Origin: Photobacterium marinum
Lineage (GTDB): Bacteria > Pseudomonadota > Gammaproteobacteria > Enterobacterales > Vibrionaceae
DNA: 64,000 nt
Assembly: GCF_000331515.1 (NCBI RefSeq)
Contig: NZ_AMZO01000016.1
Span: 248,001 to 312,000, forward strand
Reading direction: 5' to 3'
The first letter of the stretch is position 1. Every line of letters begins with the position of its first letter. The notes beneath the pieces are model-generated. The model did no database searches, was not told the origin of the DNA, and was given only the letters and a program-made list of their open reading frames with translations. Position numbers and translations under genes: made by a program. Below are positions 24,441 through 33,810 of the stretch, one piece after another.

Positions 24441-24603
24441 ATCGCTGTTTCAATTTGGCAATTAGTTCGGCTTCCGATGACGAATTCACTTCTGCATTTA
24501 CCTTAAACGGCTCAACATCAAAACCTTCTAGCTGAAGACTCGCCCGGTAGTTTTTTTCGCGCAAGGCTTTAAAACGTTCCAGTTTTTTTTGTTTTGTCAG
24601 CAT
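24430..24603 (-). CDS. yhfG: YhfG/VbhA-like Fic antitoxin
   Basis: A 57-residue protein upstream of and overlapping fic. The sequence starts MLTKQKKLERFKALREKN and contains SLQLEG at residues 22-27, the SxxxEG inhibitory motif of class I Fic antitoxins whose Glu (E26) contacts the Fic-motif Arg and blocks ATP binding. Size and gene order match E. coli yhfG-fic. It is too short for many gene finders. Confidence 0.85.
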   Translation of the reverse strand: MLTKQKKLERFKALREKNYRASLQLEGFDVEPFKVNAEVNSSSEAELIAKLKQRYAR

Positions 24604-24674
24604 AGTTTTCCTGATTTTGCATCTATAGACCAGTATTGCATCTGGTTATGAAATCGCCAAATAGCGAAATTAAG

Positions 24675-24729
24675 AACACAGAGCGGGATCACGACTGATG
24701 AGTGAATCAGGTGTACCCTGCTCTGTGTT
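24675..24729 (-). terminator. Long inverted repeat after ddl
   Basis: AACACAGAGC (24675-24684) and GCTCTGTGTT (24720-24729) are perfect 10-bp arms around a 35-nt loop that itself has CTGAT/ATCAG pairing. It starts 9 bases past the ddl stop. No clear U-tract. Confidence 0.5.
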
Positions 24730-24738
24730 GTTCAATGA

Positions 24739-25734
24739 TTACTTAATCGCAGCTGCCTTGATTGCTTGCTCTAGGAATGCCTTGAACTGGTGGCCATGGT
24801 GCTCCAGCATCTTAGGGAACATAGAGATTGGTGTCATACCCGGGAAGGTGTTGATCTCATTGAGAAGAATTTCACCTTCTTCGCTCAGGAAGAAGTCGAT
24901 ACGAGACAGATCTTTCAACTTCATGTGTACGAAAGCTTTACGAGCATAATCTCGAATTTGCTCAATTTGTTCATCAGTCAGGTTGTCTGCTTCAACTTTA
25001 GTTGTTGAGTGGCTGTCTGCACTGTATTTTTCTTCGTAGGTGTAGAACTCATCTTCCGGACTCAGAATTTCACCAGGCTTGGTGATAACCAGTTCCTCAC
25101 CGTATTGATAGGCGGCAATTTCAAGCTCACGAGGCTTGATTGCTTTTTCGATAAGCACCTGTTCTGAATAAGTAAATGCATTGTTTACCGTTTCTGCCAG
25201 CTCTGACTTATCAGTTACCTTGTAACAACCTACAGAAGAACCCTGACACGCGGCTTTGATGAACACCTGCCCCCATTTATCGAATGCAGCTTCAGCCTGA
25301 GCATGTGCAGTTTCGTTGTTATCGCTAAGGAAAACATAAGGGGTGTTAGGAATATTAAGCGCATCAAACCACAGTTTTGTGGTGATTTTGTTGAAGCAAT
25401 TAGTGCTGGCTTCTGCACCACAGCCAAAGTATGGCAGTTTTGCCATATCCAGGAATGACTGCAGATCACCGGTTTCACCCGGGTAGCCATGAACACAAGG
25501 GATTACATAGTTAATGCTTGTTTTTTTGTCGCCGGTTTGCAGAGTCTTATCCAAATTTAGCTGACACATCTGCCCGTTCTGATCAAACCACCCGTCTCCT
25601 TTCATTTCGACACGGGTGTAGGCAATATCATCAATCTGTTTCAGCTGCTCTTCAATGTAGTTTGCAGAAACCAGTGACACCTCGTGCTCGGCACTGCCGC
25701 CGCCGCACAATAATAAAACATGGATTGAACTCAT
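24739..25734 (-). CDS. ddl: D-alanine--D-alanine ligase
   Basis: A 331-residue ATP-grasp enzyme that joins two D-Ala for peptidoglycan precursors in the cytoplasm. The N-terminal LLLCGGGSAEHEVSL, the ATP-binding VFIKAACQGSSVGCYKV, the catalytic YEEKYS...SRIDFFL and the C-terminal LLNEINTFPGMTPISMFPKM blocks are all present. I prefer the ATG at 25734, since AAGGG lies 6 bases before it; an ATG at 25740 is also in frame. Vibrionaceae usually have a second ddl in the division cluster; this one is stand-alone (DdlA type). Confidence 0.95.
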   Translation of the reverse strand: MSSIHVLLLCGGGSAEHEVSLVSANYIEEQLKQIDDIAYTRVEMKGDGWFDQNGQMCQLNLDKTLQTGDKKTSINYVIPCVHGYPGETGDLQSFLDMAKLPYFGCGAEASTNCFNKITTKLWFDALNIPNTPYVFLSDNNETAHAQAEAAFDKWGQVFIKAACQGSSVGCYKVTDKSELAETVNNAFTYSEQVLIEKAIKPRELEIAAYQYGEELVITKPGEILSPEDEFYTYEEKYSADSHSTTKVEADNLTDEQIEQIRDYARKAFVHMKLKDLSRIDFFLSEEGEILLNEINTFPGMTPISMFPKMLEHHGHQFKAFLEQAIKAAAIK

Positions 25735-26036
25735 TATCATCCCTTGTATTACAACGCTGCAGGCGACTTCGCCTGACAGTTAATATCTGTTACAGACTGG
25801 TGCCAAAACACAGATACATGATAAAGCGCACCAGTCAAAACCTTGTTCAATAGTAATAGAAAAAAGCGGACTATTGCACTACATATGGCAGCTAACAGTG
25901 AAATACTTCAATTGAAGTTACTCTTTTGGTTATTAAAACCACAACAATAGAAGGTTTATAAAGCGATAAACTCAATTAACCGCTCAGATCAAAAAGAGAG
26001 CCTTTCGGCTCTCCTTAAAAATAGCTGAGTTTAACT
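25735..26036. other. Intergenic region upstream of ddl with a perfect palindrome
   Basis: No gene. A 14-bp perfect palindrome ACTTCAATTGAAGT sits at 25905-25918, about 170 bp upstream of ddl; it may be an operator. The terminator of the SPOR gene is at its far end. Confidence 0.5.
25991..26013 (-). terminator. Terminator of the SPOR lipoprotein gene
   Basis: GAGAGCC-GAAA-GGCTCTC followed by five T on the minus strand, 23 bases past the stop codon. A classical rho-independent terminator. Confidence 0.92.
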
Positions 26037-26636
26037 CTATTTCAGCTTCGTCAGCTTTGGCGTTGGAGATGTTTTAATCTCACTAAAACTGCGGATAAAC
26101 GGACCGTAATCTTTTACATCCTGAGGCAAAGCATTGAGTGCACGTTTAGCCTCTTCACGAGTACGGTAGTGACCAAACAGCATGGTATACCAAGGCACAC
26201 CCTGCAATTGCTTTTTGTTCATCCATACTGGCTGATTAGATGGCAGTTTATTCATGTACGGGCGGAAGCCTTTGTTATGGCTCAGTGCCAGAACCTGAAT
26301 GGTATATCCCTCAGGATCCGTTGCCGCTGGTTTATAAACCGGCTTTGGCTTTGGTTTGTCAACAGGCTTAGGTGTAACCTGCTTTTTCTGTTCTGGTATT
26401 GGGGTTACGGTGCGTTTTACCGGTACTGCTACTGGAGCAACAGCCACTGTTTTTTCAATCTTAGGCGGCTGAACTACTGGTTGCGGCACTTTTGCTTCCT
26501 GAATGCGTTCCATCGTGTGAAGCTGCTCTGCAGTATAAATCTCTTCAGAAGATGAGGAGACAATTTGCATTGTTTCACTATCTGACGCACAACCGGACAA
26601 TGCCGTTAAAACGGCTAATACGGCGACTTTCTTCAT
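26037..26636 (-). CDS. SPOR-domain lipoprotein
   Basis: A 199-residue lipoprotein with lipobox LSGC at residues 13-16. A Pro/Lys/Val-rich spacer (about 50-105, PVDKPKPKPVYKP) leads to a C-terminal SPOR domain (about 110-190: YTIQVLALSHNKGFRPYMNKL, VPWYTMLFGHYRTREEAKRAL, GPFIRSFSEI). SPOR domains bind denuded glycan strands at the septum. A shorter homologue with the same YTIQVLALS and GPFxRSF phrases is at 41337. Outer-membrane anchoring with reach to peptidoglycan is inferred. Confidence 0.88.
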   Translation of the reverse strand: MKKVAVLAVLTALSGCASDSETMQIVSSSSEEIYTAEQLHTMERIQEAKVPQPVVQPPKIEKTVAVAPVAVPVKRTVTPIPEQKKQVTPKPVDKPKPKPVYKPAATDPEGYTIQVLALSHNKGFRPYMNKLPSNQPVWMNKKQLQGVPWYTMLFGHYRTREEAKRALNALPQDVKDYGPFIRSFSEIKTSPTPKLTKLK

Positions 26637-26799
26637 TATTACTCTGCCAAATCCAAATACTGTGTTTTATTCTGCCGTTGGTTTTTAACCCAATCAACCC
26701 TAACTTTAAGATAGATCAATAACTATCAGCCATTGGTCACAGGATTAAGGTGTAATATAGCCTTCTTCTTGTCCAATCATCCCTTTTAGGAGTTCTTCA

Positions 26800-27309
26800 A
26801 TGGCCGATCCACATATTAAAAGCGATATCGACCGCCTTGATTGGTTAACTGTTATCTTATATCGCGGTGCCCTAACCTTTTCTGCCGCAGTCATGTCTGT
26901 TATTGCCTGGGAGGCTGACTTTGCGACACCAGCCCTTGTTATTGCCGCTTTGATTGCAGCAAATACTGTACATATATACGACAAGCGTTTCCGCTTACTT
27001 ATTGCTGGCAGCAGCCTTTTCGCCGCTATCTTGATGATTGCCGGTTTATGGAATCCGCTGGCTCTTGGTGCCGCTTTATTTACCTTTAGTGCATTGGCTA
27101 TTAAAGAATATTTTTGCTTTAAACTCAAATTATTGATGCTGACTCCGCTTACTCTGGCAGGATTTTGGTTCTGCCTGGTGTTTGGCCAAGCACAAATCAG
27201 CATTGCTTTCAGTATGTCCGGTGCCATTCTTTTGGCGGTGGCTGCATTTTCCAAGTGGCGTATGCCTATTCATTATGACATCGGCGATAAGAGTCGTTAC
27301 GAAATCTAA
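26800..27309 (+). CDS. DUF2301-family integral membrane protein
   Basis: A 169-residue protein with six hydrophobic segments and a conserved pair of loops, NTVHIYDKRFRLLIAG and LAIKEYFCFKL, typical of DUF2301. The N-terminal DRLDWLTVILYRGAL is also family-like. The family is common in cyanobacteria and gammaproteobacteria and has no assigned function. It is a single gene divergent from the SPOR lipoprotein. Ribosome site TTTTAGGAG lies before the ATG. Confidence 0.82.
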   Translation: MADPHIKSDIDRLDWLTVILYRGALTFSAAVMSVIAWEADFATPALVIAALIAANTVHIYDKRFRLLIAGSSLFAAILMIAGLWNPLALGAALFTFSALAIKEYFCFKLKLLMLTPLTLAGFWFCLVFGQAQISIAFSMSGAILLAVAAFSKWRMPIHYDIGDKSRYEI

Positions 27310-27515
27310 ATCATCAATCGCAGCAATTTAATCAGTTGCTGCGATTCTATCTTTAGTTTATTTCTCTGAGCCATCACTTTTCTAATTCAATTCTTTATCC
27401 TCCTAATTTCTTTATCAAACAACCCTGTTTTGATCACAGCTCGCGGACTTTAGTCACATACACCTATTACCATCCGTTAAACTGTTCTTAATTCTAACTG
27501 ATGGCGGGTGGCGCT

Positions 27516-30209
27516 ATGGATGGACTGAATAAACTTCTTAAACCAAGGTCAATCACTGTAATTGGTGCGTCAGACAGCCCCAATCGGGCCGGTAACATCA
27601 TTATCCGTAACCTTCTGTCGGGAAGCTTCCACGGGCCTATTATGCCGGTAACGCCCAAATATGATTCTGTAGCAGGAGTGCTGGCCTATCCGACAATCGA
27701 CAGTCTTCCTCGGGTTCCGGATCTAGCCATTGTCTGTACCAACGCCCATCGCAACATAGATATTATCCGTCAGTTAGGTGAAAAAGGCGTCAAAGTTGCC
27801 ATTGTGCTGGCAGCCGGAATGAATGTTGACTTTGAAAACCAAGGAGAAACCGAAGAAGATCGCATGTATTCTGTTGCCCGGCAATATGGAATGCGTCTTG
27901 TCGGCCCAAACAGCATGGGAATTATCCTTCCCTGGCTCGACCTGAATGCTTCGTTTTCGCCGGTTGCGGCAAATAAAGGGAAGATCGCTTTTATTTCTCA
28001 ATCAGCGGCTGTGTGTACCACAATTCTCGACTGGGCTAAAAATAAAGGTATTGGTTTTTCGACATTCCTTTCTATTGGCGATGCCTGTGATATCAACTTT
28101 GCCGAACTGTTAGATTATCTTTGCCGTGACAGTAAAACCGAAGCCATCCTGCTGTATGTTGATTCTGTGAAAGATGCCCGCCGATTTATGTCTGCAGCCA
28201 GAGCGGCAGCCCGTAACCGTCGTATTTTGGTGCTGAAAAGTGGCAGAACCGTAACAGGCAATCAGGCCGCGCATTTGCATACCGGTGGTGAAATCAGCCT
28301 GGATGCGGTCTACGATGCGGCAATACGCAGAGCAGGCATGCTGAGGGTTCACAATACTCATGAACTGTTTGCTGCAGTTGAGACGCTGGCCCATTCGGTA
28401 CCACTCCGAGGAGAGCGATTGGCAATTCTGACCAATGGCGGAGGCCCGGCTGTAATGGCGGTGGATACGCTTTCTGAACAAGGCGGCAAGTTGGCAAAAC
28501 TGAGTGATGAAACCATCAGCAAATTATCTGAAGTGTTGCCTGCCTGCTGGTCTCATTCCAACCCTGTTGACATCATTGGTGATGCGGATGTCAGTCGCTA
28601 TGAAAAAGCAGTGAAGGTTCTGCTCGACAGTGATGATTTTGACGCCTTGCTCATCATGCACTCTCCGTCTGCAATCGCATCAGGCAAAGAGACAGCAGAG
28701 AAACTGATTGAACTTTTGAAATCTCATCCACGCACAAAGCGGTTTAATATTCTGAGTAACTGGTCTGGTGAAAATGAGGCAGTGACATCACGACAGTTAT
28801 TTACGCAAGCCGGTTTCCCTGCCTATCGAACCCCGGAAAGTGCGATTTCCGCTTTCATGCATTTGGTCGAGTACCGCAGAAACCAGAAACAATTGATGGA
28901 AACGCCAGTGTCATTCGGGGAAGTTCAGGCCAATCCACGACATGTTCATGATGTACTAAACCATCTTATCGCCCAGGGGCACACGCAGCTTAAAACGCAC
29001 GAAGTTCGCCCGGTGCTCGAAAGCTATGGCTTCCGAACCTTGCCAACCTGGATTGCCTCAGACGCTGCCGAAGCCGCACAAATTGCCGAACAAATCGGTT
29101 ATCCGGTTGCGGTAAAACTCCGTTCACCGGATATTCGCCATAAGTCTGATGTTCATGGCGTGATGCTTCATCTCAGAACGGCAGCTGAAGTAGCAAACAG
29201 CGCTCAAGCTATCCTGGATCGGGTTTCACTCAATTACCCCGGCGCGCAAATTGATGGTTTGCTGGTTCAGCGAATGGCCAACCGTTCAGGCGCCCAGGAG
29301 CTTCGGATTTCAGTTCACCATGATCCTGTTTTCGGGCCAGTCATTCTGATTGGTGAAGGTACGGGCGAATGGGATATCAACAAAGATGCGGCGGTTGCTA
29401 TTCCGCCACTTAATATGGCGCTGGCCCGCTATCTGGTTATTAATGCGATTAAAACCGGTAAAATCCGACAACGAAGTCAGCCCGAGCAATTGGACATCTC
29501 TGCGCTGTGCAAACTATTGGTCAAAATTTCCCAGCTGGTTATCGATTGCCCTGAAATTGTAGAGTTTGATATTCATCCGCTGCTGGCTGCCGGTGAAGAA
29601 ATGACAGTGATTGATGCTTCAATGACCATTCAACCATTTGATGGTGACATACAGATGCGCCTCGCTATTCGGCCCTATCCGAAAGAGCACGAAGAAGAAG
29701 CAACACTCAAGAACGGTACATCTATCTTGCTGCGGCCGATCCTGCCGGAAGATGAGCCCAAACATAAAGCGTTTATCTCTCAGGTTTCAGTAGATGACCT
29801 CTACAAACGCTTCTTCTCAGATGTCGGTGAATTAAACCATGAAGCCATGGCAAACCTGACACAGATTGATTACGACCGTGAAATGGCATTTGTCGCGACA
29901 CAACAAATAACTAACGAAAAAGGTGAAAACGAAGAAATAATCATCGGTGTCTGTCGGGCTTTATCCGACCCGGATAACATTGATGCCGAATTTGCGATTC
30001 TGGTTCGCTCTGATCTGAAAGGTGTTGGTTTGGGTAGTATCTTGATGGATAAAATCATCCGTTACTGCAAACAACGGGGATTAAGCCAAATCAGCGGAAT
30101 GACGATGCCGTCAAACCGCGGGATGATCATGCTGGCGCAAAAAGTCGGATTTAATATTGATATCCAAATGGAAGACGGCATTGTCGAAATGCTGTTGCCG
30201 TTGAAATAA
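27516..30209 (+). CDS. patZ: PatZ/YfiQ-type protein lysine acetyltransferase
   Basis: An 897-residue protein from ATG 27516 (an ATG at 27501 adds five residues). The N-terminal 460 residues are an NDP-forming acyl-CoA-synthetase-like CoA-binding module (VIGASDSPNRAGNIIIRNLL; ISQSAAVCTTILDWA), followed by an ATP-grasp-like module (about 480-690, VAVKLRSPDIRHKSDVHGV) and a C-terminal GNAT domain (about 705-890, acetyl-CoA loop GVGLGSILMDKI). It matches E. coli PatZ closely at the N-terminus. PatZ acetylates and inactivates acetyl-CoA synthetase and other enzymes. Likely repressed by glucose through CRP, but no CRP site was assigned. Confidence 0.95.
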   Translation: MDGLNKLLKPRSITVIGASDSPNRAGNIIIRNLLSGSFHGPIMPVTPKYDSVAGVLAYPTIDSLPRVPDLAIVCTNAHRNIDIIRQLGEKGVKVAIVLAAGMNVDFENQGETEEDRMYSVARQYGMRLVGPNSMGIILPWLDLNASFSPVAANKGKIAFISQSAAVCTTILDWAKNKGIGFSTFLSIGDACDINFAELLDYLCRDSKTEAILLYVDSVKDARRFMSAARAAARNRRILVLKSGRTVTGNQAAHLHTGGEISLDAVYDAAIRRAGMLRVHNTHELFAAVETLAHSVPLRGERLAILTNGGGPAVMAVDTLSEQGGKLAKLSDETISKLSEVLPACWSHSNPVDIIGDADVSRYEKAVKVLLDSDDFDALLIMHSPSAIASGKETAEKLIELLKSHPRTKRFNILSNWSGENEAVTSRQLFTQAGFPAYRTPESAISAFMHLVEYRRNQKQLMETPVSFGEVQANPRHVHDVLNHLIAQGHTQLKTHEVRPVLESYGFRTLPTWIASDAAEAAQIAEQIGYPVAVKLRSPDIRHKSDVHGVMLHLRTAAEVANSAQAILDRVSLNYPGAQIDGLLVQRMANRSGAQELRISVHHDPVFGPVILIGEGTGEWDINKDAAVAIPPLNMALARYLVINAIKTGKIRQRSQPEQLDISALCKLLVKISQLVIDCPEIVEFDIHPLLAAGEEMTVIDASMTIQPFDGDIQMRLAIRPYPKEHEEEATLKNGTSILLRPILPEDEPKHKAFISQVSVDDLYKRFFSDVGELNHEAMANLTQIDYDREMAFVATQQITNEKGENEEIIIGVCRALSDPDNIDAEFAILVRSDLKGVGLGSILMDKIIRYCKQRGLSQISGMTMPSNRGMIMLAQKVGFNIDIQMEDGIVEMLLPLK

Positions 30210-30218
30210 TCTTAAGCT

Positions 30219-30276
30219 CTTTCCCCTTGATTCAGTTTTTGGTGAAAATTTAAACTCATGAAAATCAAGGGGAAAG
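30219..30276. terminator. 14-bp perfect inverted repeat between patZ and lysR
   Basis: CTTTCCCCTTGATT (30219-30232) and AATCAAGGGGAAAG (30263-30276) flank a 30-nt loop. It lies between the convergent patZ and LysR genes and would serve both as a bidirectional terminator or mRNA-end structure. Confidence 0.6.
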
Positions 30277-30287
30277 AATTACTTGTA

Positions 30288-31193
30288 TTACTTCTGCTTA
30301 AACTGCTTTTTCCATAAGCTTTCAAGGTGTTGGATACACCAGCTTTTGGCTTTACCCATGCGACTACGGTTCCACGCCAATACGATCTCCAGTTCCTGTA
30401 CAGGATCATCGCCGATCACTGTCAGTTCTCCATTTTTTATCGATTCTTCAGCGTAACTTGCCGACATGGTGGCAATGCCGACACCAGCTTTAAGTGCCAC
30501 CAGCTTGTCGTGCATTGAACTGACAGTTAACAACGGCTGGTCATCCAAAATGTTATAAGTCAGCGGCGGCAAATTACGTGCGGTATCCGCAACCGCTATT
30601 CCTCGGTACTGCTGGCGGACTTTCGGATCCAACGGATTGTCGTGCTGGTGGATCGGATGGTCAGGATGCGCGACCCATATAGTGTCTAACTTACCGATAG
30701 GTTTTATCTTCACTTCCGGCGGAGCAACCGCTGGTGCAGGTGCGACCAGTATGTCAGCCCTGTCCTGTGCCAGAGACTCCCAGCAACCGGCTAGAATTTC
30801 TTCCCGAAAGCGAACGCGAGTTTTGCTCTGTTTTCCCAGTTCATCCACCAGCGGTAATAAATGATCCAGCTTGATCAATCCATCATAAGCAATCGTAATG
30901 TCCAGCTCCCAACCATGCGCCAATGCACTGGCATCAGAAATCATTTCATCTGCGGCAGTAAGAAGTTGGCGTCCCCGTTCAAGTAGCAGCGCTCCGGCCT
31001 TGGTAAAAGCCGCTTTATGACCGGAACGATCAAAGATCACCAAATCCAGATCCTGCTCAAGCTTCTGTACTTGGTAGCTCAGTGAAGATGGCGCTCTCCC
31101 CAGCTCTTCAGATGCTGCAGCAAAACTGCCCCGACGTTCAATCGCATCCAGTACCAGTAAAGCTTCAAAAGACAATAATTTATTCACATTCAC
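30288..31193 (-). CDS. LysR-family transcriptional regulator
   Basis: A 301-residue regulator. The winged helix is at residues 6-65 (FEALLVLDAIERRGSFAAASEELGRAPSSLSYQVQKLE). The effector domain follows, with VSSMHDKLVALKAGVGIATM and ITIAYDGLIKLDHLLPLV, similar to the YafC/YhjC-like LysR subgroup. Target genes cannot be inferred: patZ is convergent and the next gene upstream is divergent (a DUF4344 protein, 148 bp away), so the latter is the best candidate. Confidence 0.9.
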   Translation of the reverse strand: MNVNKLLSFEALLVLDAIERRGSFAAASEELGRAPSSLSYQVQKLEQDLDLVIFDRSGHKAAFTKAGALLLERGRQLLTAADEMISDASALAHGWELDITIAYDGLIKLDHLLPLVDELGKQSKTRVRFREEILAGCWESLAQDRADILVAPAPAVAPPEVKIKPIGKLDTIWVAHPDHPIHQHDNPLDPKVRQQYRGIAVADTARNLPPLTYNILDDQPLLTVSSMHDKLVALKAGVGIATMSASYAEESIKNGELTVIGDDPVQELEIVLAWNRSRMGKAKSWCIQHLESLWKKQFKQK

Positions 31194-31341
31194 TCCCGAC
31201 GAATTATCGTCATCCCTTTTGCTCTTTGTATCATAGGTTCACATCGCATTCCTACGAATAAAAACAATGTAATCCTTGCTTAACATCATCATTTTTTATC
31301 TGATACTGCTTATTCATCAAACCAATATGTAAATCCTGAAT

Positions 31342-32145
31342 ATGCTGAACAAACATTTATTGCCATTAAGTATTGCCGCAGGTCTGTCTCTTTTCGGCCA
31401 GCACGCTTTTGCCGACACCTCTGAGCCCGTGAAGCTCGATGTAAAACCAACGGTTCAGTATCAATACCTGTCGGCAGATAACGAGGCAGATAAGCAGGTT
31501 CTGGATACAATTAAATCTTCTGATGCAATTCAAACGGTTCTGGAATTAAGTAAGTCTGTCGTTGTTTTTTCTGAACCGGTGGCAATTACTTTTGGTGCAG
31601 AAGATGGTCCTTTATACGATCCCGAGAAACATGAGATTCTGGTGCCATATAGCTTTTTCCACCATGCCGTTGAGCGGTTCAAATCTAACAACTATAAAGA
31701 GTCCGGGATTACTGAAAAGCAAGCGGCTCTGGATTCCCTTCTACATACCCTGCTCCATGAGCTTGGGCATGCTTATGTGGCTGACCAAAACATTCCTGTA
31801 CTTGGCAAAGAGGAAGATGCCGTAGATAACTTTGCCAATGTCTTACTGCTGAATTACGTGGAAAACGGTGACGAAGTTGCGATTAGTGCTGCCGATCTGT
31901 TCGCCTATGAAGATCAGCAAGTTGAAGCTTTTGAGAATCTGGATTTTATCGATGAACATAGCCTTGATATTCAGCGTTACTATTACACCTTGTGTCTGAT
32001 TTACGGTAGTAACCCAGATCAACATTCACAACTTTTGAATGAGATAGATAAAGAATACAAAAAAGAACGGGAAGACATTTGTCAGGAAGAGTTCATGCGT
32101 GTAACGGAAAACTGGAAGACTTATCTGAGTGACGAAAAAATCTAG
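31342..32145 (+). CDS. DUF4344 putative periplasmic metallopeptidase
   Basis: A 267-residue exported protein with a signal peptide ending near HAFA. The family motif HTLLHELGHAYV (zinc ligands HExxH at about 138-142) is followed by EDAVDNFA, whose Glu is the probable third ligand, and later by YYYTLCLIYGSNPDQ. These match DUF4344, a group of predicted zinc metallopeptidases. Substrate unknown. The gene is monocistronic, ends at a bidirectional terminator and diverges from a LysR regulator. Confidence 0.82.
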   Translation: MLNKHLLPLSIAAGLSLFGQHAFADTSEPVKLDVKPTVQYQYLSADNEADKQVLDTIKSSDAIQTVLELSKSVVVFSEPVAITFGAEDGPLYDPEKHEILVPYSFFHHAVERFKSNNYKESGITEKQAALDSLLHTLLHELGHAYVADQNIPVLGKEEDAVDNFANVLLLNYVENGDEVAISAADLFAYEDQQVEAFENLDFIDEHSLDIQRYYYTLCLIYGSNPDQHSQLLNEIDKEYKKEREDICQEEFMRVTENWKTYLSDEKI

Positions 32146-32267
32146 ATCTCCAAAAAAACAGGAAAATTTCGACGATAGAAATAAATAGTTATTCAGTTAC
32201 TGATATTTTTATTCATTTTGTTAAGTATTTACCCCGATAATTTTCTAACCATAGCGATAAATTAGTC

Positions 32268-32309
32268 AAAAAAGTGAATATCCATATATTAAAGGCTATT
32301 CACTTTTTT
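32268..32309. terminator. Bidirectional terminator
   Basis: AAAAAAGTGAATA (32268-32280) and TATTCACTTTTTT (32297-32309) form 13-bp perfect arms with U-tracts in both directions, between two convergent genes. Confidence 0.85.
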
Positions 32310-32330
32310 ATAAGAATAAATTACAGCAAC

Positions 32331-32981
32331 TTAGAGCATTTGACGGCTCAGATTGACATCACCGACTCCAATTTCAATATCAATCGTATTACTACCGGCA
32401 CCTTTGTATTCAAGCTGAGCTGATGTTACCGCACGTTCCTGAGTCATCTGGCTTTGTTCAAAACCACTTACCTGAATTTCTCCTACCCCAACACCTGCTG
32501 AAACATGTTCATAATCAGCGGCATTAACACTTACCCATGCAGAACCGACACCAATATCCGCTTTTAGTGACTGGCTGATTGAATCAAGGTTAATGTTCCC
32601 GACACCGACATCAAAATTTAGCGCAACTTCTGGTGGCACAATTAAAGTCCACTCCTGCTTTATGTCATCCTCATCAATTTCGAGGAATGCTGTCTGAGCT
32701 GATACATTTTCTGAAATGCTGATTTCATCCAAATCAGATTTAAGTAATGACCATCCGGAGGTGTCTTCTTTGACTTCAACCCGATAAGTGATGGCATCAC
32801 CTTCTGCAACTCTGAGATGCACTTTACCGACAGGGACTTTCATTACCAGTTGATTGATCGGTTGTACATTGTTATTCAGCGCGATCTTTCCTGTAATTAG
32901 CAAACTCTCCTTTGCCGAAACCAGATTGCTGATCGCAAAAAATGAAAAGATAACAATCAGTACACACATCAATTTTTTCAT
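32331..32981 (-). CDS. Exported beta-repeat protein with GVG motifs
   Basis: A 216-residue protein with a signal peptide ending at VSA. The C-terminal half has four short repeats built on GVG: FDVGVGNINLDSI, ADIGVGSAWVSV, AGVGVGEIQVSGF and IEIGVGDVNLSR. This looks like the toast-rack or DUF4097-type right-handed beta structure. No enzyme motif. A single gene; probably periplasmic or outer-membrane surface. Similar DUF4097 proteins in other bacteria appear in stress-related or envelope operons. Confidence 0.6.
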   Translation of the reverse strand: MKKLMCVLIVIFSFFAISNLVSAKESLLITGKIALNNNVQPINQLVMKVPVGKVHLRVAEGDAITYRVEVKEDTSGWSLLKSDLDEISISENVSAQTAFLEIDEDDIKQEWTLIVPPEVALNFDVGVGNINLDSISQSLKADIGVGSAWVSVNAADYEHVSAGVGVGEIQVSGFEQSQMTQERAVTSAQLEYKGAGSNTIDIEIGVGDVNLSRQML

Positions 32982-33291
32982 TTTTATTCCCTTTGGCTAC
33001 CTAATGTCATCATGTTACAGCAGAGAACATGCCAGATTTTTAAGCCTTTATTTTCAACACATTGCACTAACTAACTCATTATTTACTCACTTCGCATGGC
33101 AAAATTAACCATCAAATAGCAAATTTAACCTAATAAAGCATAGCCCTTATGATTCATATTAAAAACAATTAAGAATAGTGATTTAATTGATCTGAATTAA
33201 TATATCGCACAGCATTTTGCACTAAAGTTGCCGACATGTGTCTGGGACGATAAGAAATTGATTTCAAATCAACAGGTAAGGATTAATCATT
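32982..33291. other. AT-rich intergenic region
   Basis: A 310-bp stretch between divergent genes with no recognisable gene or RNA. Ribosome site GGTAAGGAT before the 33292 ATG is weak. Confidence 0.4.
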
Positions 33292-33654
33292 ATGGAACAA
33301 CCTTCTCATTCGCTTTCTCAAAGCATCTCCTATCTGAAACATTGTTCATCTCAACTGATGACTAATCGGGACCTGTCAAATCCAAACGTCTCAGCACAGC
33401 GAATTCATGAAATCGCTTCTGTTGAATATCTGGAGCTGGAACAAGCATCCAAACAAGCGGCGCAAATTCAGAAAGAACTTTTCCGAGCCATCCACGCTCT
33501 GGATGGTGATGATAAGGCTGCTGTTAAAGGTGCGCTGATGAATGCACTACAGTGCCTGAATAATGAAACTACAATTCCGGCACCAACCGAAGATGAATTA
33601 CACGAAGCCAAGATTGCACAGGTTGCCTGTGATCCTGCACTGGCAGGTTGTTAA
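33292..33654 (+). CDS. Hypothetical soluble helical protein
   Basis: A 120-residue protein of unknown family. It is mostly helical: HSLSQSISYLKHCSSQLMTNRD, then EYLELEQASKQAAQIQKELFRAIHAL and AVKGALMNALQCLNN, with a polar C-terminus holding two Cys (VACDPALAGC). The composition and codon use resemble neighbouring host genes, so it is probably real. A terminator is present 130 bp downstream. Confidence 0.55.
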   Translation: MEQPSHSLSQSISYLKHCSSQLMTNRDLSNPNVSAQRIHEIASVEYLELEQASKQAAQIQKELFRAIHALDGDDKAAVKGALMNALQCLNNETTIPAPTEDELHEAKIAQVACDPALAGC

Positions 33655-33786
33655 CCTCCTGTAAGGTAAGAATTCTTATAATAACTACTATATGTAGCCA
33701 ACATGGAATCTGCCGGGGCCCTGTCAAAAAACATTTTGTTGAACTCTGATAGTAACCGGCTACTTTTTTCCGATATGCAGACACAC

Positions 33787-33810
33787 AAAAGCCCTCTTCT
33801 GAGGGCTTTT
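33787..33810 (+). terminator. Rho-independent terminator
   Basis: AAAAGCCCTC-TTCT-GAGGGCTTTT, a perfect 10-bp stem with T-tract, upstream of the ydbH operon. Confidence 0.9.

Noticed and set aside
26745..27254. 169-codon minus-strand frame
   Set aside because: Antisense shadow of the DUF2301 gene; the plus strand has ribosome site and membrane-protein pattern.
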